From assembly GCF_004337705.1 (NCBI RefSeq), contig NZ_SKBU01000003.1, positions 1-64,000 on the forward strand: a stretch of DNA of 64,000 bases, read 5' to 3'. This stretch comes from Rubrobacter taiwanensis. GTDB taxonomy: Bacteria > Actinomycetota > Rubrobacteria > Rubrobacterales > Rubrobacteraceae. Positions 48,908-57,447 of this stretch are shown here, one piece after another (the stretch's first letter is position 1; each line of letters starts with the position of its first letter). Below the pieces are notes generated by a model, which saw only the letters and a list, made by a program, of their open reading frames with translations, had not been told where the DNA came from and made no database searches. The translations under genes were made by a program, and so were the position numbers.

Positions 48908-50031
48908 CGGGCGGCGGTCTGCAGAGCCCGCTCGTAAGAGAAGGGAGCAACATCCACCGGCGGCCGATCTCCCAGAGCCAGTGAGGCCACGATCTCGCCC
49001 GTGATCGGGGCCAGCAGCACCCCGTTGCGGTGGTGACCCGTAGCGATAAGAAGCCCCTCCCATCCTCCGGCCGGGCCGAGCACGGGGCGGCCGTCGGGCG
49101 TGCCGGGCCTGAGCCCGCCCCAGGCGTTCAGAAACGTAGCCCCGGAGAGGGCGGGGACGAGCCCGACCGCCGCGCCGGAGAGCGTGGCCACCCCGCCCAG
49201 AGTGGGCCGCCGGTCGTAGACGCCCGGCTCCTGTGTCGCGCCGATCACCACCCGGCCGTCCCGCTTGGGGACCAGATAACAGCGGTCGTCCCAGACGTTG
49301 GCGGTTACGGGAGCGGGGAGCGCGGCGACGGAGATGATCTCGCCCTTCACCGGAGAGACCGGCAGGCGCAGACCGAGCTCGCCCGCGAGCAGGGCGCTCG
49401 CCGCCCCGCCCGCGAGCACCACGCATCCGGCGGCCACTTCCTCCCCCCGCGCGGTGCGCACGCCGGTCACCCGCTCCCCCGCAACCGCGAAGCCGGTAAC
49501 GCGGGCCGCCTCCAGGAACCGGACGCCCAGACGGGCCCCGGCCTGCGCCAGCGCGTGCACGAGCCGGGGCGAGTTGACCTGACCGTCTTCGGGCAGATAC
49601 AGGGCGGCGAGCGCCCCGCGGGAGAGGTTCGGCTCCAGCTCGCGGGCCTCCTCCCCGCTCAGCCACCGGGCCGGGAGCCCGGCCTCCCGCTGCCAGGAAT
49701 ATGTCCGGCGCAGCTCGGCGGCGAAGCGCTCCTCCGTAGCGACGCGCAGCGTGCCTTCCCAGACGTACTCCGGGTCCGGCCCCCCGGCGTCCCGGAGTTC
49801 CTCCGCGAACGAGCGGTGCCGCTCCCGCCCCTTCAGCAGCAGACGCAGGAAGGCGTCCTCGCCACGAGCCTCGGCCTGGGCGTTGAGCATCCCGGCAGCG
49901 GCTCCAGAGGCTCCGGCTCCGAGCCGCTCCGCCTCCAGAAGCACCACCCGCGCGCCGCGCCGGGCGGCGTGGTAGGCGGCCGAGCACCCGATCACCCCCC
50001 CGCCCACCACCGCCAGGTCTACCGGGCGCAT
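48904..50031 (-). CDS. thiO: Glycine oxidase
   Basis: This 375-aa FAD-dependent amine oxidase begins with the dinucleotide motif DLAVVGGGVIGCSAAYHAARRG and ends with the flavin-contact region WGGLRPGTPDGRPVLG and TGHHRNGVLLAP. It oxidises glycine to iminoglycine, the dehydroglycine used by ThiG to form the thiazole. Its place between thiSG and the peptidase gene gives the ThiO assignment over other D-amino-acid oxidases. Confidence 0.9.
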   Translation of the reverse strand: MRPVDLAVVGGGVIGCSAAYHAARRGARVVLLEAERLGAGASGAAAGMLNAQAEARGEDAFLRLLLKGRERHRSFAEELRDAGGPDPEYVWEGTLRVATEERFAAELRRTYSWQREAGLPARWLSGEEARELEPNLSRGALAALYLPEDGQVNSPRLVHALAQAGARLGVRFLEAARVTGFAVAGERVTGVRTARGEEVAAGCVVLAGGAASALLAGELGLRLPVSPVKGEIISVAALPAPVTANVWDDRCYLVPKRDGRVVIGATQEPGVYDRRPTLGGVATLSGAAVGLVPALSGATFLNAWGGLRPGTPDGRPVLGPAGGWEGLLIATGHHRNGVLLAPITGEIVASLALGDRPPVDVAPFSYERALQTAAR

Positions 50032-50034
50032 CTC

Positions 50035-51012
50035 TCACCCTCCGACCGGCACACCCCGCACCGGGCTGGAAGGCACGGCGGCGGCGCTCACGGGCATCCG
50101 GCCCGCCAGGTAAGCGAGCCGCCCGGCCTCCACCGCCAGCCTCATAGCCTCCGCCATTCTCACCGGATTTCCGGCGCGGGCTACCGCGGTGTTGACGAGC
50201 ACCGCGTCACAGCCGAGCTCCATCGCCAGCGCCGCGTCGGAGGGGACCCCGATCCCGGCGTCCACGACCACGGGCACGGAGATGCGCCGCGCTATGCGGT
50301 GTATGCTCGCCCAGTCCGGCATCCCCTGCCCGGAGCCGATCGGGGAGGCCAGCGGCATGACGGTCGCGGCCCCGGCCTCTTCCAGCCGGATGGCGGCCAC
50401 CAGGTCCGGGCTGGTGTACGGCAGCACCACGAATCCGTCCTCGACCAGGATCCTGGTCGCCTCGACCGTCGCCGCGGTATCGGGCCAGAGGGTTTCCTGA
50501 TCTCCGATGACCTCCAGCTTGATCCACTCCGTGCCGGTGGCCTCCCGCGCAAGATGCGCCATCCTGACCGCGTCCTCTACGGTCTTCGCCCCGGCGGTGT
50601 TCGGGAGCAGCCGGTAGCGCGAGAGGTCGAGCTGCTCCAGGATGGAGCGGTCTCCGGAGAGGTCCATGTGCCGGATCGCCACAGTGACCATCTCCGTTCC
50701 GGAGCGCTCCAGCGCGGCGACCATCGTCTCCGGGCTGTCGTACTTGCCCGTGCCGAGAAAGAGCCGGGAGGAGAACCGCTCGCCCCCTATCTCCAGCTCG
50801 TCCTCCCCGCCACCTCCGGCCACGGCGTGCACGATCTCCACCTCGTCCCCCTCCCGGATCCGGCGCGAGTCCCACTCCTCCCGCCGGACGACCTCTCCGC
50901 CTATCGCCACGGCCACCGACTCATGGGGCAGCCCCCGCTCGGCCAGCAGCTCTCTTACCGTGATACCCTCCTCCCCGAGCTCCACGGGCTCGCGGTTTAT
51001 CTTAACCTGCAT
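50035..51012 (-). CDS. thiG: ThiS-ThiG fusion: sulfur carrier protein joined to thiazole synthase
   Basis: In this 325-aa protein, residues 1-67 are ThiS-like (MQVKINREPVELGEEGITVR to VHAVAGG). ThiG follows from about residue 73 (LEIGGERFSSRLFLGTGKYD), with the Schiff-base Lys in WIKLEVIGD and phosphate loops PVVVDAGIG and AVLVNTAVARAGNP. Free ThiS must end in Gly-Gly to be adenylated and loaded with sulfur. Here Gly66-Gly67 are internal, within a GGGG run. The fusion gives stoichiometric products but requires cleavage or another way to act. The start overlaps thiE by 11 nt. Confidence 0.93.
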   Translation of the reverse strand: MQVKINREPVELGEEGITVRELLAERGLPHESVAVAIGGEVVRREEWDSRRIREGDEVEIVHAVAGGGGEDELEIGGERFSSRLFLGTGKYDSPETMVAALERSGTEMVTVAIRHMDLSGDRSILEQLDLSRYRLLPNTAGAKTVEDAVRMAHLAREATGTEWIKLEVIGDQETLWPDTAATVEATRILVEDGFVVLPYTSPDLVAAIRLEEAGAATVMPLASPIGSGQGMPDWASIHRIARRISVPVVVDAGIGVPSDAALAMELGCDAVLVNTAVARAGNPVRMAEAMRLAVEAGRLAYLAGRMPVSAAAVPSSPVRGVPVGG

Positions 51013-51679
51013 AGCGCTCCTTTCGTCCGCCCGGTTCCGGAAAGGGGTGCCCCGGCCGGTGCCGGGAGCCGTCCACCGCCGCCCGCAGCTCGCGCGCCGC
51101 GGCCTCCGGGTCCGGCGCGGCCAGGATCGAAGAGATCACGGCCACCCCGCTCGCCCCGGCCGCAAGCACCTCCCCGACGTTGGACGCGTCTATCCCGCCG
51201 ACGGCCAGCACCGGAACGTCCACACCCTCCACGATCCGCGCCAGCTCGCGCACGCCCCGCGGCGGCAATCCCGGCTTGGAGGCGGTCGGGTAGACGTGCC
51301 CGAAGGTCACGTAGTCCGCTCCCGCCCCGACCGCTTCGCGCGCCGCCGCCAGACCGTGCACCGAAACCCCCAGCAGCATCTCCCCGACGAGTCTCCGCGT
51401 CACGCCGGGCGGCAGGCTCTTCGCCGCCAGGTGAACCCCGTCGGCCCCGGTGGCGAGCGCGACGTCCACCCGGTCGTTGACGAGAACCCCCGCCCCGGCC
51501 GCCCGGGCTACCGGCAGGATGCGGCGCACCGCCGCGTAGAGCTCCAGCGCCGGACTACCCTTCTCCCGCACCTGTACCCAGTCCACGCCGCCGCGCACGG
51601 CGGCGGCGACCGCGTCCGAGAGATCCCCCCGGACCTGCCGGCGGTCGGTTATGAGGTGTATGTGAAAGCGGTGCGCCAT
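51002..51679 (-). CDS. thiE: Thiamine-phosphate synthase
   Basis: This 225-aa TIM-barrel enzyme couples the thiazole and pyrimidine moieties to thiamin phosphate. Motifs are HLITDRRQV, WVQVREKGSPALELY, LVNDRVDVALATGADGVHL, YVTFGHVYPTASKPG and VLAVGGIDASNV. The ATG at 51679 follows GAGGAGGG. The frame reads upstream through the riboswitch expression platform without similarity. It is the first gene of thiE-thiSG-thiO-peptidase; thiF, thiC and thiD are not in the window. Confidence 0.93.
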   Translation of the reverse strand: MAHRFHIHLITDRRQVRGDLSDAVAAAVRGGVDWVQVREKGSPALELYAAVRRILPVARAAGAGVLVNDRVDVALATGADGVHLAAKSLPPGVTRRLVGEMLLGVSVHGLAAAREAVGAGADYVTFGHVYPTASKPGLPPRGVRELARIVEGVDVPVLAVGGIDASNVGEVLAAGASGVAVISSILAAPDPEAAARELRAAVDGSRHRPGHPFPEPGGRKERYAG

Positions 51680-51709
51680 CCGGAGCCCTCCTCTTCCGGG
51701 CGGCCCCGC

Positions 51710-51751
51710 AAAGAATGAGGCCGCCACGCCACTCTCAGGAGGCGCGGCGGC
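51710..51751 (-). terminator. Riboswitch-controlled terminator
   Basis: An 11-bp stem (51751-51741 with 51730-51720, one G-U) is followed by CTCATTCTTT on the minus strand. It lies between the TPP aptamer and thiE and is the probable expression platform. Confidence 0.6.
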
Positions 51752-51773
51752 AACGCCAGTCTCGCTGCCCGTA

Positions 51774-51855
51774 TCCACGCTTCCCTCCGCCGGTACTACC
51801 CGGTTCAGGTTCCGAGGGTATGCTCTCAGCCTCGGTGAGGCACCCCTAGCGTGTT
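51774..51855 (-). promoter_or_regulatory. TPP riboswitch (THI element)
   Basis: On the minus strand the sequence has the conserved elements GGGGTGCC, GGCTGAGA, ACCCTCGGAACCTGA and GCGGAGGGAAGCG. Helix P1 is CACGCT (51853-51848) with AGCGTG (51781-51776). It represses the thiamin operon when thiamin pyrophosphate is bound. Confidence 0.95.
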
Positions 51856-51914
51856 CGGAATTCAGTATAGCATACTGGTATCTTGCGCCCGCAAGAAAGA
51901 GCGAAGGAGGTAAT

Positions 51915-53588
51915 TTGAGGCTGAGCTACGACCGGTATCTGAGATACGAGGAGCTGGGTGCGGCGCTGCACGGGCTGGCGAGGGAGTACCCCGAGCTATG
52001 CCGCGTCTACTCGATCGGGAAGAGCTACGAGGGGCGGGAGCTCTGGCTCGCGGAGGTCACGAATTCCGCGACCGGCCCGGCGGAGGAGAAGCCGGCGTTC
52101 TGGGTGGACGGCAACACGCACGCCGGGGAGGTGACCGGCTCGATGGCCGCGCTCTACCTGGTAGACTACCTGCTCTCCGGCTACGGCGAGGAGGAGCGCG
52201 TAACGCGTCTTCTGGATCAGAAGGCATTCTACGTCCTGCCGCGGCTCTCGCCCGACGGTGCGGAGCGGTATCTGACCACGCCCCACACCCTGCGCGCCAC
52301 CGTGCGGCCCTGGCCCTACGAGGAAGAAGAGCCGGGGTTGCACGCGGACGACGTAGACGGGGACGGCGAGATCCTGCAGATGCGGGTGGAGGACGAAAAC
52401 GGGGAGTGGAAGGTCTCGGAGCACGATGACCGCCTGATGATCCCGCGCGGGCCGGACGAGTTCGGCGGGACTTATTACCGCCTCTACCGCGAAGGGTACC
52501 TCAGGGACTATGACGGGTTCGAGATCAAGATCGCTCGCCCCCTCCACGGGCTGGACATGAACCGCCAGTATCCCTACGCCTGGGAGGGCGAGGAGCGTCA
52601 GGAGGGTGCGGGTCCGTACCCGCTCTCCGAACCCGAGGCGCGGGCGCAGGTGGAGTTCATCCTGAAGCGCAAGAACGTCTTCGGGGTGCACACCTACCAC
52701 ACCTTCTCCGGCGTGCTGCTGCGGCCTCACTCGGACAAGCCGGACGAGAAGATGCCCGAGCAAGACCTGGGCGCGTACCGGGCGATAGGGGAGCGGGGGC
52801 GCGAGATCACAGGCTACCCGCCCCTCTCCGTCTACCACGACTTCCGCTACAGCCGCGACCGCGCCATCACCGGCACGTTCGACGACTGGGCCTACGAGGG
52901 CTACGGCGTTCTCGCCTGGACCATAGAGCTGTGGTCCATGGCGGAGAGGGCTGGGGTGGAGATCCGGGACTACATAGAGTTCTTCCGCAACCCGAAGGAA
53001 GAGGACGGGCTCAGGCTGCTGCGCTGGAACGACGCGGAGCTCGGCGGGAAGGGGTTCGTGCGCTGGCGGGAGTTCGAGCACCCGCAGCTCGGCAGGGTGG
53101 AGATCGGGGGCTGGCGTCCGAAGTACACCTTCCAGAACCCGCCCCCGCACCTGCTGGAGGAGGAGTGCCGCAAGGTCGCCCTCTTCTCCGTCTCCCACGC
53201 CGCGGCCGGACCGCACCTGGAGGCGGAGCTGCATGTCCGGGAGCTGGGCGCGGGGCTGCGGCGCGTGGAGCTGCGGGTCGAGAACGCAGGATACCTGCCC
53301 ACCAACGTCACGCAGCTCGCGCTGGAGAGGAATCTGGTACGCGAGCTAGAGGCCGAAATCACGCTGCCTGCCGGCGCGGGCCTGGAGTCCGGCGAGCCGG
53401 TCACGAAGCTCGGGCACCTCGCCGGGCGTTCGGCGCTGGACGGCGGCGCGTGGAGATCGCCGGGGTTCTTCGCCGGGCGCCCCTCGGACTACAGGCGCCG
53501 CGCGGTATGGGTCGTGCGCGGTCCGGGAAAGATAGGGGCAGAGGTCCGGAGCGAACGCGCCGGAACCCTGCGGCTGGAAGCAGAGTAG
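51915..53588 (+). CDS. M14 family zinc carboxypeptidase
   Basis: This 557-aa protein has zinc ligands in GNTHAGEVTG (His-x2-Glu) and in the later VHTYHTF. Substrate-binding residues lie in MNRQYPYAW, and the catalytic Glu in WTIELW. A C-terminal region of about 150 residues (VELRVENAGYLPTNVTQLAL) looks like a beta-sandwich. No signal peptide is present, so it is probably cytoplasmic or exported in another way. The start TTG follows AAGGAGGT. It is divergent from the thiamin operon. Confidence 0.9.
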   Translation: MRLSYDRYLRYEELGAALHGLAREYPELCRVYSIGKSYEGRELWLAEVTNSATGPAEEKPAFWVDGNTHAGEVTGSMAALYLVDYLLSGYGEEERVTRLLDQKAFYVLPRLSPDGAERYLTTPHTLRATVRPWPYEEEEPGLHADDVDGDGEILQMRVEDENGEWKVSEHDDRLMIPRGPDEFGGTYYRLYREGYLRDYDGFEIKIARPLHGLDMNRQYPYAWEGEERQEGAGPYPLSEPEARAQVEFILKRKNVFGVHTYHTFSGVLLRPHSDKPDEKMPEQDLGAYRAIGERGREITGYPPLSVYHDFRYSRDRAITGTFDDWAYEGYGVLAWTIELWSMAERAGVEIRDYIEFFRNPKEEDGLRLLRWNDAELGGKGFVRWREFEHPQLGRVEIGGWRPKYTFQNPPPHLLEEECRKVALFSVSHAAAGPHLEAELHVRELGAGLRRVELRVENAGYLPTNVTQLALERNLVRELEAEITLPAGAGLESGEPVTKLGHLAGRSALDGGAWRSPGFFAGRPSDYRRRAVWVVRGPGKIGAEVRSERAGTLRLEAE

Positions 53589-53589
53589 C

Positions 53590-56500
53590 CTACGCCTTCT
53601 TGCCCCGCAACCGTCTCCGGGCGCTCTCCAGCACCGAGTAGCCCACGGGGACCACGAAGAGCGTCAGCAGCGTGGAGGTCGCGAGCCCCCCGATGACCGT
53701 GAGCGCGAGGCTGGTGGAGATGAGCAGGCTGCCGCCTTCGGCCAGCCCCAGCCCCAGCGGGAGCAGGGCGAAGATGGTCGCCAGCGCCGTCATCAGGATC
53801 GGGCGCAGCCGGGCCCGGCCGGCCTCTACGACGGCCTCGTCCGCGTCCTCGTGTCGCTCCCGGGCCCGGGTGGCGAAGTCTATGAGCAAGATGGAGTTGG
53901 AGACCACGATCCCGATGAGCAGCAGGAACCCGAGCAGCGCCGGGACGCTCAGCGCCGTGTTCGTGATCAGCAGCGCGCCGAACGCTCCGACGGTGGTGAG
54001 CGGCACGGCGAGCATGATCACCAGCGGGTAGAGCAGCGAGCTGAAGAAGACGACCAGGATCAGGTACACCAGCGCGATGGCCACCGCGATGGAGATCCCG
54101 AGGTTGCGGAAGCTCTCGGCGATATCCTCGGAGACGCCGCCGATGCTGGCCGTGGTCCCGACCGGAAGGTCGAGCTCAGAGACGGCCTCGCCCACCTCGC
54201 GCGAGACGGTGTCGGTATCCTGAACGGTGATGCGGCCGGTCACCGAGACCGCCCGTTCGCCGTCGATGCGCGTGATGGCCGCCGGAGCTTCGGCCTCCTC
54301 TACCTCGGCCACGTCCCCCACCCGCACACCGGGAGCGAGGGGGAGCCCCCGGATCTTCTCCAGCGAGTTCAGCGACTCCTCCGGAGCTCCGAGCGAGACC
54401 GGCACGCCCCCGAACTCCAGCTCGAAATCGCTGCCGAACAGGGCGGCGAGCACGCCGGAGACCGCCTCCGGCGAGAGCCCGGCCCCGGCGGCGCGCCGGT
54501 TGTCCACCACAACGTTCACCTCCGGAGCGACATCCCCGGCGGTAGTCCGCACGTTGGCGACATCCTCGTTCTCGCGCAGCTCGTCCACGACCAGCTGCGC
54601 GGCCTCCTCCAGATCCTCCTGCGAGTCGCCGGTTACGGTCACCTCCAGATCCCCGGCTGGCGGGCCCTGCTCTATGGCGGCGATCCGGAAGTTCTCCTCC
54701 CCGAAGATCTCCTCCCCCTCCCGCTCCAGGCGCCGCCGGGTCTCCTCCACCCCGGCCTCCTCGCCAACGATAACGAAGGCCCGGGCCTCGTCGTCGCCGC
54801 GCAGCGGCGCGTCAGGCGTGAAGGTGTCCTCGCCGCCGACCGAGATCTGGTAGCTCTCGACCCCGGGGTCGTCCATCATCACCGCCTCGAACGGCCGCAC
54901 CTCCCCGCCGGAGCGCTCCAGACTCGTCCCCGGCTCCAGCTCTATGTCCGCGACCAGGATGCGCTCGGTGCTCGGGGGCAGGAAGTTGACCGGGAGCAGC
55001 GGGATCACGAAGAGCCCGCCGGCGAAGGCAGCCGCCGCCAGCGTCAGCACCGCCGCCCGGTACCGCAGGCTCCAGCGCAGTGCCGGCGTGTAGAGCCGCA
55101 CGAGCCGCCCCTCCTCCCCGCTCCGGCTCAGCCCGCCGACGGCGAAGAAGATCGCCGCCGCGGCCACCGCACCCGCGGCGGCCGCGACCGGGGGGACGCC
55201 GAAGAGCCCGAAGGTGTCCGCCAGCAGGTAGGCGCCGGCGGCGAGCAGAGTGACCGTCAGCGCGGCGGCCACCTTGTAGCCCCGGCTGCGGGCGAATCCC
55301 GCATACGCCCGCACGGCTAGCGGCGCCTCCCGCACGTCCCGCCGCCGGATGAAGGCGCTCACCAGCACGGGGATGAGGGTTACCGCTACCACCAGCGAGG
55401 CCACGAGCGCCAGAGCCACCGTTATGGAGAGCGGCAGGAAGAACTTGCTCACGATCCCGCCGACCAGCCCCAGCGGCAGGAAGACGGCTATCGCCACGAG
55501 GGTGGAGCTGGTTATGGCGCTGGCGACCTCCGTGGTGCCCCTGAGCGCCGCCTCATCCGGACCGTAGCCCCGCTGAATGTAACGGTAGGAGTTCTCCAGC
55601 ACCACGATGGCGTCGTCCACCACCCGCCCGATGGCGATGGTCAGCCCGGCCAGCGTGATTATGTTGAGCGTCAGATCCTGCACCCACGAGAAGAGCAGCG
55701 CCGCCAGCACCGAGGTGGGCAGCGAGACCGCCGTGACGAGCGTGGCCCGCAGCGTGCCGAGGAAGAGGAAGATCACGAGCAGCGCCAGCACCGCCCCGAG
55801 AACGGCCTTCTCGACGAGCCCGCTCACCGAGTTTTCGACCGCCGTTGCGGAGGTGAAGAGGACCTTGACCTGCTCCTCACCCAGCTCGCCCTGGACTTCA
55901 TCCAGCGCCGCCTCCACCTGGCGCGAGACCTCCACCGTGTTGGCCTCGGGCTCCTTGCTGACGCTGAGGCCCAGACTGGGCTCCCCATCGGTGCGCGAGA
56001 TGCCCGCCAGATCGGTCTCGACCTCCCGCACCTCCGCCACATCCCCGAGCAGTACCGGCTCGGGAGCGCCGCCGGGGAAGCCGCCCACCACCCCTCCGGG
56101 AGCCCCTGCCGGACCTCCCCCGGCCTCTGCGGGTATCCCACTCCCAACGGGCAGGTCCCTCAGGGCCTCCAGATCCCCGGCCTCCACAACGACGCGCACC
56201 GGGGTAGAGAAGCCGTCCACCGGAACGTCTCCGACCGGCGCGTTGACCTCCGCACCCCGAATGGCCTCGAGCACCTGCGCCGCCGAAACGCCCCGCTCCT
56301 CCAGCTCCTCCGGCAAGAGCTCGACCCGCGCCACGCTCTCCGCTCCGCCGAGAAGATCCACGCTCGCCACGCCCTCGACGCTTTCCAGAAGCGGGATTGC
56401 CTCCTCTTCGGCGTACCGCGTGAGCGCTACCAGATCCTCATCCCCGGCCGCGAGCGAGACGTTCATCACCGGAAACTCGGCAGCGGAGAGCTCCTGCACC

Positions 56501-56877
56501 TCCGGCCGCTGCGCCTGCGCGGGCAGCTCTACGCCTTCCAGCGCGGCCCGGATCTCGTCCGAAGCCTCCCCAACATCCGCCTCCAGCGAAAGCTCCAGCA
56601 CCACCGCCGAGAAGCCCTGAGCCGAGGTGGTCTGAACGCTCTCGACCCCCTCTACCGAACCCACGGCCTGCTCGATGGGCTGCGTGACCTGCTCGTCCAC
56701 CACGTCGGGACCGGCCCCGGGAACCGGCGTGGAGACGACGACCAGCGGGAACTCGATGTCCGGCAACAGCTCCTGATTGAGCTGCGCGGCCGCGTAGGTG
56801 CCACCGGCCACCAGCAGCACCGTCGCCAGCGCGACCACGGAACGGTTCTTCAGACACCAGCCGACGATTGCGCGCAT
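53590..56877 (-). CDS. RND superfamily efflux pump (AcrB/SwrC-like)
   Basis: This 1095-aa protein has 12 helices and two large external loops after helices 1 and 7. Motifs are NQELLPDIEFP, the proton-relay segment GRVVDDAIVVLENSY (two Asp in helix 4) and INRIDGERAVSVTG-like periplasmic parts. Gram-positive relatives export lipopeptides, drugs or fatty acids without an outer-membrane channel. It lies 7 bases after the MarR gene and is very likely repressed by it. Confidence 0.93.
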   Translation of the reverse strand: MRAIVGWCLKNRSVVALATVLLVAGGTYAAAQLNQELLPDIEFPLVVVSTPVPGAGPDVVDEQVTQPIEQAVGSVEGVESVQTTSAQGFSAVVLELSLEADVGEASDEIRAALEGVELPAQAQRPEVQELSAAEFPVMNVSLAAGDEDLVALTRYAEEEAIPLLESVEGVASVDLLGGAESVARVELLPEELEERGVSAAQVLEAIRGAEVNAPVGDVPVDGFSTPVRVVVEAGDLEALRDLPVGSGIPAEAGGGPAGAPGGVVGGFPGGAPEPVLLGDVAEVREVETDLAGISRTDGEPSLGLSVSKEPEANTVEVSRQVEAALDEVQGELGEEQVKVLFTSATAVENSVSGLVEKAVLGAVLALLVIFLFLGTLRATLVTAVSLPTSVLAALLFSWVQDLTLNIITLAGLTIAIGRVVDDAIVVLENSYRYIQRGYGPDEAALRGTTEVASAITSSTLVAIAVFLPLGLVGGIVSKFFLPLSITVALALVASLVVAVTLIPVLVSAFIRRRDVREAPLAVRAYAGFARSRGYKVAAALTVTLLAAGAYLLADTFGLFGVPPVAAAAGAVAAAAIFFAVGGLSRSGEEGRLVRLYTPALRWSLRYRAAVLTLAAAAFAGGLFVIPLLPVNFLPPSTERILVADIELEPGTSLERSGGEVRPFEAVMMDDPGVESYQISVGGEDTFTPDAPLRGDDEARAFVIVGEEAGVEETRRRLEREGEEIFGEENFRIAAIEQGPPAGDLEVTVTGDSQEDLEEAAQLVVDELRENEDVANVRTTAGDVAPEVNVVVDNRRAAGAGLSPEAVSGVLAALFGSDFELEFGGVPVSLGAPEESLNSLEKIRGLPLAPGVRVGDVAEVEEAEAPAAITRIDGERAVSVTGRITVQDTDTVSREVGEAVSELDLPVGTTASIGGVSEDIAESFRNLGISIAVAIALVYLILVVFFSSLLYPLVIMLAVPLTTVGAFGALLITNTALSVPALLGFLLLIGIVVSNSILLIDFATRARERHEDADEAVVEAGRARLRPILMTALATIFALLPLGLGLAEGGSLLISTSLALTVIGGLATSTLLTLFVVPVGYSVLESARRRLRGKKA

Positions 56878-56884
56878 AGAACCC

Positions 56885-57340
56885 CTACTCCTCGGAAGCG
56901 GCCACCAGCATCTTGAGCCCCTTCAGGAAGGCCCGGGCCTCCTCCTCACTCATGCGATCTACCACCCGAGAGATCCAAGCCCGACGACGGTTCACGAGCC
57001 GGGCCGCAACCTCCCGCATCACCGGCACGTACTCCACCAGCACCACCCGCCGGTCCCCAGGATGAGGCCGCCGGCGCACCATCCCATGCCCCTCCAGCCG
57101 GTCCAAAATCTGAGTCATCGCCGGCCGCGAAACCCCCACCGCCTCCGCGAGCTCCCCCACCGAACGGGGGCCCCGGCTGAGCGCGATCAGAGCCTGAATG
57201 TGCCCCGTGGAGAGCTGCACATCCACCGGCAACCCGCACCGGACGATCTCCTCCAGCTCCCCCGCACTCGGCCGCCCCAGCTCCCGGCCCAGTACCGGCA
57301 GCAACATGAGGATCTCGTCCACTATCTCTTGCCGCCCCAT
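56885..57340 (-). CDS. MarR family transcriptional regulator
   Basis: This 151-aa winged-helix protein reads RSVGELAEAVGVSRPAMTQI for the recognition helix and VRRRPHPGDRRVVLVEYVP for the wing. ATG 57340 (MGRQEIVDEIL) is preferred to GTG 57352, whose spacing from GGGGAG is too short. It is cotranscribed with the RND pump, and a near-palindromic operator lies upstream. A typical ligand would be a toxic phenolic or lipid compound. Confidence 0.92.
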   Translation of the reverse strand: MGRQEIVDEILMLLPVLGRELGRPSAGELEEIVRCGLPVDVQLSTGHIQALIALSRGPRSVGELAEAVGVSRPAMTQILDRLEGHGMVRRRPHPGDRRVVLVEYVPVMREVAARLVNRRRAWISRVVDRMSEEEARAFLKGLKMLVAASEE

Positions 57341-57373
57341 CCCGCCCCACACTCCCCGTGATAGCTTTCACAA

Positions 57374-57392
57374 TAGTTAAGTTACTTAATTA
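57374..57392. promoter_or_regulatory. MarR-type operator
   Basis: TAGTTAAGTTACTTAATTA is a 19-bp inverted repeat centred at 57383 with one mismatch, in an AT-rich island between marR and the divergent hydrolase gene. Form and place fit an autoregulatory MarR box. Confidence 0.6.
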
Positions 57393-57447
57393 AGCGGGTT
57401 AAACAAATATCATGCGGGGCCGGAACTGTCAACGGGGGGCGTTTAGA

